Assembly (NCBI GenBank): GCA_963843285.1
Contig: CAWJJO010000009.1
Location: 30,612-94,611 of the forward strand
Source of the DNA: CAZDDB01 sp963843285
Lineage (GTDB): Bacteria > Acidobacteriota > HRBIN11 > JAKEFK01
Direction of reading: 5' to 3'
Length of the DNA stretch: 64,000 nt
The position numbers were made by a program, and so were the translations under genes. Shown piece after piece: positions 58,120 to 64,000 of this stretch; the stretch's first letter is position 1, and each line of letters starts with the position of its first letter. The notes beneath the pieces are model-generated. The model made no database searches. It saw nothing but the letters and a program-made list of their open reading frames with translations, and had not been told where the DNA came from.

Positions 58120-60708
58120 CTATTCCTCCACTTGCCTTGCCGGCGAGACGCCGGCGCTACAAACCACATTCCAGCCTGAACACTGCAGAATCGGTTTTTC
58201 ACCATGAAGATCTTCCGATGAAAACCTCGCTGTAAATTGTTTCGTTTCACCGGGGAGAAGCGAAACGTAGTTGTCATCCCAAAAAACAGGCAAAATCGAA
58301 CGACCGGTCCTATTTTTCGTTACTCTCAGTTCGATGAAGAAGGCGATTTGCTGTCCGGGATTCTTCAGATTGACGGTAACTTCATTCTCCTTCCACTGCT
58401 GTTCGACCTGGATCTCCACCGGCGCCAGTTCGGTTAGCGCACTGAAATTCGCGTACTCCTTGTTTGGCGTGAAGTACCATTCGGAGCCTTTGAAATCCAG
58501 CACATCGGGTTTCGAAGACAACCAGTAAAAATTGTCGGCAACGGCCTTCCCATCAGGGCCCCGCAATTTTAAACTTAAGAAGTACACCGGCGATGGCTCC
58601 ATCTTTGCAGGAAAATCCAGAATCTTTTTTGATTCGTACAGATCAGCCGAAGTAGTTAGCTCTTTTGAAAACAATTCTTTAGATGCAACGGAGAAGACTT
58701 TGATTTCTGCTTTGAGCGCAGGATAGGTTGCGTAGGTATCGTTGACAACATGGATCGACCGGTTTGCATAATCATACGCGATGTTCAATGGTTGGTTTGC
58801 TTTCCGTGCCGCGTAAAACGCGCCGCCGGGCATCAAATAGTAGTCGTACAGTTGCCAGAACATCTTGGGCCAGGCGGCGTTGAGCATCCATTGGATCACC
58901 CCGGTTGCCACTGGCTTTCGAACACCGAATGATTCAAACATGGCGCGGATGGCTTCGTAGTTGGACGCCTGCGCTTTTTTCGCAAAGTCCTCCAGGTATT
59001 CGACTGAGCCATATCGTTGATTGAAAGCGTTCATATAGCGTTGCATGCTATTGAATTCATTCCGGCCGCAGTGAAAATTCCATGTATCATCCGTAGGCCA
59101 CCAGTGCTCTTTTGCAAACATCCTCTTGATACTCTCCTCCGGAGGAGGTTGCGCGCCCGGCGAGACCTCCGTATCGAATCCGAAAGCCCCTCCATTTTCA
59201 TTGTCCACATACCAGTAGTTCGGGGTGACGTATTCGTACGGACCGTTCATTTTCACAGCGCTCGAGCCGCTGACTTTGCTTTCCCACAACTTGGTAGAAA
59301 CCAGAATCGGGCGTGTGGGATCGATGCGCGCAAGTTCTTCACGATATCGTTTTTCCAGCTCAGGATGAGGCAACATATCGCTTGCCAGAGCCCATACAAA
59401 GATGCCCGGATGATTTCGCAGCCACAATACCTGGTCCCGCAAATATTGCGTGAGCAGATTCATATCCTCCTGATTTGTTGCCCCGCCATAGGGCTCATCG
59501 GCCTGCTTTCCCAGATAGTGCGTCCACTCCCAGTGACAACTGAAACCGGCCATCACAAGTAATCCATAGCGATCGGCAAATTCGTACAGCTTCTCACTGG
59601 AGCCCCAGAATCCCTCCAGCCGAATCGTGTTCAAGTTCAAGTGCTTGGCGTACTGAAACTGAGCTTCCAGCTTCTTTTCATCTTCATCTAAAAACAGATC
59701 ATCCACCCATCCGCCGCCACGGATCAGAATCTTCTTGCCATTGATGATATAGCCGCGATGCCCCTGCTCGTTCAGATAATCGGAGACTTCGCGGATCCCG
59801 AATGTCACGTTTCGAGAATCCGAAGTTTCCTGCTGATCGGCTACAGCAAGTTTGAGAGTGTAAAGCTCAGGACTCCCCAGATTGTTGGGCCACCATACGC
59901 GTGGATCTTGAACGATCAGGGGATCGAAACGAATTTCTTTTGTCTCACCAGAAGCTAAAGAATAATCCTGTCCAATCGTAAGGCCGCCGTCGGTCTTTCC
60001 ACTGATTTTTCCGGAAACAGCGTGGTCACTATGATTGACAAGAGCGGCGCTTACGATCAGTTGCGCTTCTTTCAATGACTCGAGGTTGAGTTTAGATTGC
60101 ACAAAAGGACGCTCGATTGTTACGGGGCCTGACGTGTGGAGGCTCACTTCACGCCACAAGCCCATGTTGTTGTCCGGAGGCGTAGGATTCCAATCCACAA
60201 ATCCGATCGTATAATCGCCGGGTTTCGGTGGATAGACTTCGACTGCCAGAATATTTCCTTTTTCGTGAGCCAGTTTCGAAATATCGAATTCGAATCGCCT
60301 GAAGGATCCGGAAACAGTATCAGTCGACGCGATCCTAGTTCCATTCACAAAGATGTTTGCGCTGTAGTTGATACCATCAAAAATGATCCTCACGGTTTTC
60401 TCACCAGTAGAAGCAGTATCCAGATCAAACTCTCTCCGATACCACCATGATGACAGAAACGGTTCATGTGAGATTGTTTCCAAATTCTTGCCAAAATACG
60501 GGTCCCGATAAACACCATTCTTGACCAATGCCGACAATACGGTCGCGGGAACCGTAGTGAAATACCATGCCTGGACATCAAAGTCCCTGTTGGAGATCTG
60601 CTCTCCCGATGCCTGAACTTCAGCTGAGGACCGCAGCCGCCATCCATTTTTCAGCGCCTGCGTGCCCGCTTCGAGGAGACCGATTTGAACCAGGACAACG
60701 AGAACCAT
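58120..60708 (-). CDS. GH2 exo-beta-D-glucosaminidase-like enzyme
   Basis: An 862-residue exported glycoside hydrolase family 2 enzyme. Jelly-roll and Ig domains come first (SSWWYRREFDL, VFVNG-like NIFVNGTRIAS, YPPKPGDYTIGFVDWNPTPPDNNMGLWREV), then the TIM barrel with LIRGGGWVDDLFL, HPGIFVWALASDMLPHPELE and FDTEVSPGAQPPPE. In most GH2 enzymes the acid/base motif is N-E; here it is S-D with nucleophile Glu in DTEVS, the arrangement of CsxA-type exo-beta-D-glucosaminidases, which release glucosamine from chitosan ends. The N-terminus is placed at ATG 60708 (VMVLVVLVQIGLLEAGT); codons upstream and the last ~12 codons (VCSAGVSPARQVEE) are repeat-derived. Five bases separate it from the MFS gene. 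Confidence 0.87.
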   Translation of the reverse strand: MVLVVLVQIGLLEAGTQALKNGWRLRSSAEVQASGEQISNRDFDVQAWYFTTVPATVLSALVKNGVYRDPYFGKNLETISHEPFLSSWWYRREFDLDTASTGEKTVRIIFDGINYSANIFVNGTRIASTDTVSGSFRRFEFDISKLAHEKGNILAVEVYPPKPGDYTIGFVDWNPTPPDNNMGLWREVSLHTSGPVTIERPFVQSKLNLESLKEAQLIVSAALVNHSDHAVSGKISGKTDGGLTIGQDYSLASGETKEIRFDPLIVQDPRVWWPNNLGSPELYTLKLAVADQQETSDSRNVTFGIREVSDYLNEQGHRGYIINGKKILIRGGGWVDDLFLDEDEKKLEAQFQYAKHLNLNTIRLEGFWGSSEKLYEFADRYGLLVMAGFSCHWEWTHYLGKQADEPYGGATNQEDMNLLTQYLRDQVLWLRNHPGIFVWALASDMLPHPELEKRYREELARIDPTRPILVSTKLWESKVSGSSAVKMNGPYEYVTPNYWYVDNENGGAFGFDTEVSPGAQPPPEESIKRMFAKEHWWPTDDTWNFHCGRNEFNSMQRYMNAFNQRYGSVEYLEDFAKKAQASNYEAIRAMFESFGVRKPVATGVIQWMLNAAWPKMFWQLYDYYLMPGGAFYAARKANQPLNIAYDYANRSIHVVNDTYATYPALKAEIKVFSVASKELFSKELTTSADLYESKKILDFPAKMEPSPVYFLSLKLRGPDGKAVADNFYWLSSKPDVLDFKGSEWYFTPNKEYANFSALTELAPVEIQVEQQWKENEVTVNLKNPGQQIAFFIELRVTKNRTGRSILPVFWDDNYVSLLPGETKQFTARFSSEDLHGEKPILQCSGWNVVCSAGVSPARQVEE
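58139..58166. repeat. GC-rich hairpin with CTACAAACCAC tail, inside gene end
   Basis: GCCGGCG-AGA-CGCCGGC then GCTACAAACCAC lies in the last codons of the GH2 gene, which therefore ends in repeat-encoded residues. Sequence and orientation match the copies at 30005 and 60782. Confidence 0.65.
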
Positions 60709-60721
60709 TACGAAACGACAG

Positions 60722-60810
60722 CGGTTTGGAACGCCGGCGTCACGCCGGCCAGAAAAGAATGAGGGAACAAATCTTCCCGGTGCCGGCGGGGACGCCGGCG
60801 TTACAAACCG
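60722..60810. repeat. Inverted pair of GCCGGCG/TACAAACCG repeats
   Basis: CGGTTTGGAACGCCGGCGTC plus ACGCCGGC (60723-60750) is inverted relative to GCCGGCGGGGACGCCGGCGT plus TACAAACCG (60782-60810). Together they form an 89-base palindromic element in the gap between the TPR-phosphatase gene and the GH2 gene. Confidence 0.7.
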
Positions 60811-60811
60811 T

Positions 60812-63151
60812 TTAGTTTGGAATTTGTGATTTATATTCATTTGCTTTTGCCAGTGCTTTTCGGACTAATTGTGGTTCGTTTCTCCGGTCGTAAACATCAG
60901 CGAGCATGAAGTACGCCATCGCCTTGTACTCCGGCGTTCTTGCAAGCGATAATCCCTGTTCGGTCAAGGAGAGAATCTCATCGGTGCTCGCTCTTTCTTG
61001 CAGAAGACCGCGGGCCAGGAACAAGTATCCTGCTGCATTTTTCGGAGCGATGCGAACCACCTCTCGCATCTGCTCCATATAGCCGGCGCGATCTCCAAGG
61101 CGCAACAGTAGGCGTCCGAGATTAAATCGGGCCATGAAGCTGTCGCCGTACATTTCGATCTCGTCTTTATATTCGCGGACCGCTTCCTGCAACTTCCCCT
61201 GTTCCTCGTAAAGAAGTCCAAGATGATAATGAGCGCGTGGGAATTTCGGATTGCCATCGAGTATCGTATGCAGGGTTTGTTCTCCCTTTTCGTATTCCTT
61301 CAGGCCGATCAGACACGCTGCGAGACTCAAATGATTCTGTGTCATCTTGGGCTGGACATCCACGGCCTTTTGCAACCACGGCAAGGCATCCTTGAAATTG
61401 CGCAGATCCATGTATGCCTGTCCCATCAACGTGAGCGCTCGTGTGTTCCGTTCGTCCACCTGGAGAGCGCTCTGGCAGAGGCGAATCACCTCATCGGATT
61501 TGCCTTCATCCTGCAGAATATTGGCAAGAGTCACCAGCGCGCGAATGTTTTGCGGATCTTCTTGAAGCAGATCGTTCAACAGCGACGTGGCATCCTCCGG
61601 TCGCCCCAGCTCAATGTAGTTGCTCGCGAGAAGCAAACGGGCTTGAGGATTCGCCGGATCATCCCGGAGCACTTTCTCCAGTATCCCGGCCGATTCTGCG
61701 TATTGATCATCGTTGTTCAGTTCCCCTGCCCTGCTGATCGCCTCATGCACCGGCAACCGGTCTTTGGGATCTACTAATGTGTTAGTAGATGAGGCGGGCT
61801 TTGTGGTTACTGGCGCGCCAATGTAACCCAGAGCTGCGAGGCGTTCGACGGTTTCGTTGTCTAGATTGGCGTGGTTCGGAGCGGGAGCGTTTGCGCCGGT
61901 CTCAGCGACCACATCCTTCAGCTTCTTTTCGTACTCTTTCACGATCCGCGCCTGGTTGCTGCGAACGTCGCTCTCCTCGTCCGGATCTTTCTCCAGATCG
62001 TAAAGCTCCGGGCGGGGCGCATCGATGTATTTGAATTTGGCGGTACGAAGCGCAAGCAGCGGAGACCAGCCATACTGGATGCTGGGCGTCATAGACTCAC
62101 TATATGCGTACAGATCGCCGGCCGGATGCCCCTCCACCAGAGGCCAGAGCGAAGTTCCCTGCGCCTGTTTAGGTATCGCAATGCCGGAGGCCTGCAACAG
62201 TGTGGGATAAAGATCGATGGTTCTTACCTGTGCGGAAATCTCACGCCCATTCATCGCAGAATCGGGGGCTGACAAAATGAACGGAACGTGAACGGCATAA
62301 TCGTAAATGAAAAATCCGTGGGTCATTTCACCGTGATCCCCCAAACCCTCGCCATGATCGCCGACGACCGCGACAACCGTCCGGTCCCGTAAGTTGTTTT
62401 TATCCAGCCACGCGAGGCATCGGCCGATCTGTGAATCCATAAATGCGATTTCTCCATCGTAGAGACCGACAATGCCCCTGGAACCGTATTCCGACCGGTA
62501 CGGTTCAGGCGGCGCATACGGCATGTGCGGATCGTAAAAGTGAAGCCACGCAAAAAACGGTTTGTTCTTCCGTCCCTCCAGCCAGGTAAATGCCGCATCC
62601 ACAACTTCGTTTGAAGGTCTTTGGACCATGCCCAGATCCAGCTTCTTAAATTTTTTCAAATCAAATTGATCATCGTAATGTTGAAACCCCTGGTTCAGTC
62701 CCCAGCGCCCATCCAGAACAAAAGCGCCAACGAAGCCGCCTGTTTGGTAACCGTTCGCGGCAAATGCTTCCGCCAGAGTTTGATTCTCCATCGAAAGCGC
62801 GGTGTTTCCATTGACACGGACACCGTGATAAGTCGGATACGTTCCGGTCATAATCGAACAGTGCGACGGGAGAGTCAACGGCGCGACCGTTGCACACTGG
62901 CGGAAGAGAATACCCTGTTTCACCAGTAACTCCAGGTTGGGCGTGCGAATACTCTTGTAACCGTAGACAGGAAGATGATCGGCGCGAGTTGTGTCGATCG
63001 TAATGAGCAGAACATTCGGTTTTTTTGCAGCAAGCCGGCTGAGGTTGTCTCCCTGCGGTGAGCGACCGGATCGAAGCATCAGGAAAATGCCGGCAGCCGC
63101 AACTAGGATCGCGGCTGAAAGAATCAGAATCCTGCTCAACCGCTTCGACAT
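60812..63151 (-). CDS. Alkaline-phosphatase-fold protein with C-terminal TPRs
   Basis: A 779-residue exported protein. A membrane/signal segment (ILILSAAILVAAAGIFLML) precedes a sulfatase-like domain (about 45-420): LLITIDTTRADHLPVYGY with metal Asp pair, VAPLTLPSHCSIMTGTYP, and VVGDHGEGLGDHGEMTHG. Residues about 455-779 are nine or so tetratricopeptide repeats. The sulfatase formylglycine signature (C/S-x-P-x-R) is missing; the equivalent turn is T-L-P-S-H, which suggests a threonine nucleophile as in phosphodiesterases or phosphatases. The ATG at 63151 has GAGG six bases upstream. In this locus it may trim phosphate or other substituents from glycans, but the substrate is inferred only from position. 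Confidence 0.85.
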   Translation of the reverse strand: MSKRLSRILILSAAILVAAAGIFLMLRSGRSPQGDNLSRLAAKKPNVLLITIDTTRADHLPVYGYKSIRTPNLELLVKQGILFRQCATVAPLTLPSHCSIMTGTYPTYHGVRVNGNTALSMENQTLAEAFAANGYQTGGFVGAFVLDGRWGLNQGFQHYDDQFDLKKFKKLDLGMVQRPSNEVVDAAFTWLEGRKNKPFFAWLHFYDPHMPYAPPEPYRSEYGSRGIVGLYDGEIAFMDSQIGRCLAWLDKNNLRDRTVVAVVGDHGEGLGDHGEMTHGFFIYDYAVHVPFILSAPDSAMNGREISAQVRTIDLYPTLLQASGIAIPKQAQGTSLWPLVEGHPAGDLYAYSESMTPSIQYGWSPLLALRTAKFKYIDAPRPELYDLEKDPDEESDVRSNQARIVKEYEKKLKDVVAETGANAPAPNHANLDNETVERLAALGYIGAPVTTKPASSTNTLVDPKDRLPVHEAISRAGELNNDDQYAESAGILEKVLRDDPANPQARLLLASNYIELGRPEDATSLLNDLLQEDPQNIRALVTLANILQDEGKSDEVIRLCQSALQVDERNTRALTLMGQAYMDLRNFKDALPWLQKAVDVQPKMTQNHLSLAACLIGLKEYEKGEQTLHTILDGNPKFPRAHYHLGLLYEEQGKLQEAVREYKDEIEMYGDSFMARFNLGRLLLRLGDRAGYMEQMREVVRIAPKNAAGYLFLARGLLQERASTDEILSLTEQGLSLARTPEYKAMAYFMLADVYDRRNEPQLVRKALAKANEYKSQIPN

Positions 63152-63180
63152 GACCCGCCTCGGAGGAATCAATTTGGAGC

Positions 63181-63243
63181 GGCGGGCCTCCGTGCCCGCC
63201 GGATCGTATCAACAAACTCATCGGGCGGGCACGGAGGCCCGCC
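63181..63243. repeat. Inverted pair of GGCGGGCCTCCGTGCCCGCC arms
   Basis: Arm 63181-63200 and its exact inverse 63224-63243 (20 bases) are separated by 23 bases, and each arm is itself palindromic. It lies between the TonB receptor and TPR-phosphatase genes. Confidence 0.8.
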
Positions 63244-63262
63244 CCCACAAAACAAGAATCTA

Positions 63263-64000
63263 CTAGAACTGGTACGCCAGGCCCAATCTGAACTTACGAG
63301 ACGGACTCGTGATCGCTTCTACGACTCCCGGACGTGTATCGTAATTCGCGTTCGTGACAGTGTTGGTGTTGAAAATATTGAAACAGTCAAGACCCACGAG
63401 CAAGTTCTGTTGCCGCCACAGGTTGAATGCCCTGGCAAAATGCAGATCAATAATCGTTGACGAAGGGAGAATCACCGGATTGTTCGGATCTACCCCGACA
63501 ATGATCGGTGAGCCATCCGGATTCACTACACCGCCGGGAGGCGGATCGTCAAAGTTCCACGAGGCAATGATTGGGATTTCCTCCAGAAACCAGTACGGAC
63601 GTCCTGAAGCATATCGCAAACGGATACCCAGATCGGTATCAATCTTCGGCAACACGTAAGAGCCGGATAACTTGAACTCGTATTTCGGAGTAAACGGCAG
63701 GGGCCCTTCCATATTGTTGATCGAAGCGTTCAAGCTCCTGAACCATCCAGTGTCCATGATCATCGGACCTTCGATATTCCAATTCTGGAAGTTGTTGCGG
63801 TTTGCAGGCCCGTTGGATTCGGAGTAAAGGAAGGACGCGAGCATTTGAGCGCGGTTCGAAAAGCGTTTGGTAACCACAAACTGCAGGCCATCGTAAGTGC
63901 GTTCCGCTTTGTGACCATCGATGTCCTGCAGGTTCCTGATTTCGAAATTCGTGTTTGAGGAGATCCAATCAAGATCAGCAAACACCAACCGAACCAAGCA
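63263..64000 (-). CDS. TonB-dependent receptor, C-terminal part (cut by window edge)
   Basis: The visible 245 residues are the end of an outer-membrane beta-barrel of the Oar-like/carboxypeptidase-regulatory TonB-dependent receptor type: ERTYDGLQFVVTKRFSNRAQMLASFLYSES, FKLSGSYVLPKIDTDLGIRLRYASGRPYW, VGLDCFNIFNTNTVTNANYDTR, and the terminal strand FRLGLAYQF with a C-terminal aromatic residue. The frame remains open at base 64000, so the N-terminal plug lies beyond. Such receptors import oligosaccharides or siderophores; located before the glucosamine-related genes, chito-oligosaccharide uptake is a reasonable but unproven role. Confidence 0.82.
   Translation of the reverse strand, partial: CLVRLVFADLDWISSNTNFEIRNLQDIDGHKAERTYDGLQFVVTKRFSNRAQMLASFLYSESNGPANRNNFQNWNIEGPMIMDTGWFRSLNASINNMEGPLPFTPKYEFKLSGSYVLPKIDTDLGIRLRYASGRPYWFLEEIPIIASWNFDDPPPGGVVNPDGSPIIVGVDPNNPVILPSSTIIDLHFARAFNLWRQQNLLVGLDCFNIFNTNTVTNANYDTRPGVVEAITSPSRKFRLGLAYQF

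Noticed and set aside
63263..63997. Complete gene starting at 63997
   Set aside because: The protein homology is a C-terminal barrel fragment and the frame is still open at the window edge, so it is 5'-partial.
1..64000. tRNA, rRNA or prophage genes
   Set aside because: I looked for tRNA cloverleaf-like blocks (GTTCRANNC with matching stems), rRNA segments, and integrase or capsid-like proteins and found none that hold up.

Overview
The window looks like chromosomal DNA of an environmental Gram-negative bacterium, most plausibly an Acidobacteriota member. This is inferred from gene content, not from a marker gene: a Ser/Thr kinase with the GPYEIVAMLGAGGMGEVYRA-type start, a 1034-residue secreted BNR/VPS10-like repeat protein, an alkaline-phosphatase-fold protein fused to TPRs, an Oar-like TonB receptor with a terminal aromatic beta-barrel signature, and many signal-peptide hydrolases. 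No rRNA, tRNA, CRISPR array, prophage or complete insertion sequence was seen. Small palindromic repeats are abundant between genes, and several sit inside or at the broken ends of genes.

Layout. 0-10 kb: FAD-linked oxidase, a decayed alpha/beta hydrolase, cytochrome bd oxidase (cydAB), a DinB protein, a sigma-54 regulatory module (a secreted YHS protein divergent from an enhancer-binding protein with a Cys-rich GAF domain), a phosphatase and an amidohydrolase. 10-22 kb: MOSC protein, SigZ-like sigma factor with an ArsI-like lyase and a broken acr3 arsenite pump, a BtpA/PfkB pair, then an ArsR regulator with a 24-bp perfect palindrome, a divergent DinB protein and an unusual SRPBCC-DeoC fusion; next an NmrA-like reductase, an NTF2-like protein, a MocR regulator and an AtoE-type transporter. 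22-35 kb: truncated Ser/Thr kinase, methyltransferase-like protein, a myo-inositol-oxygenase-like HD protein, a serine hydrolase bracketed by repeats, a two-component system, a 5'-truncated TPR gene, a renal-dipeptidase homologue, a DUF2254 protein and a peptide-binding lipoprotein.

35-52 kb: an OsmC-family peroxidase gene whose second catalytic cysteine codon is an in-frame TGA followed by a SECIS-like hairpin (candidate selenoprotein), a membrane phosphatase/sulfatase-fold protein, a LolA-like protein and the large BNR-repeat protein, a BlaI / M56 peptidase / membrane-anchored serine hydrolase operon, a YncE-phosphoesterase fusion, a GT39-like membrane glycosyltransferase, and an NSS amino-acid importer with its tiny MetS-like partner. 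52-64 kb: an apparent glucosamine/chitosan utilisation locus on the minus strand: TonB receptor (cut by the window edge), phosphatase-fold/TPR protein, GH2 exo-beta-D-glucosaminidase, MFS sugar importer, ROK sugar kinase, SIS-type glucosamine-6-phosphate deaminase and polysaccharide deacetylase.

The observations most worth following are the candidate Sec-OsmC gene, the self-contained sigma-54 module, the ArsR-controlled SRPBCC-DeoC fusion, and the palindromic repeat families that coincide with gene breakpoints and in two cases are translated within an open gene.
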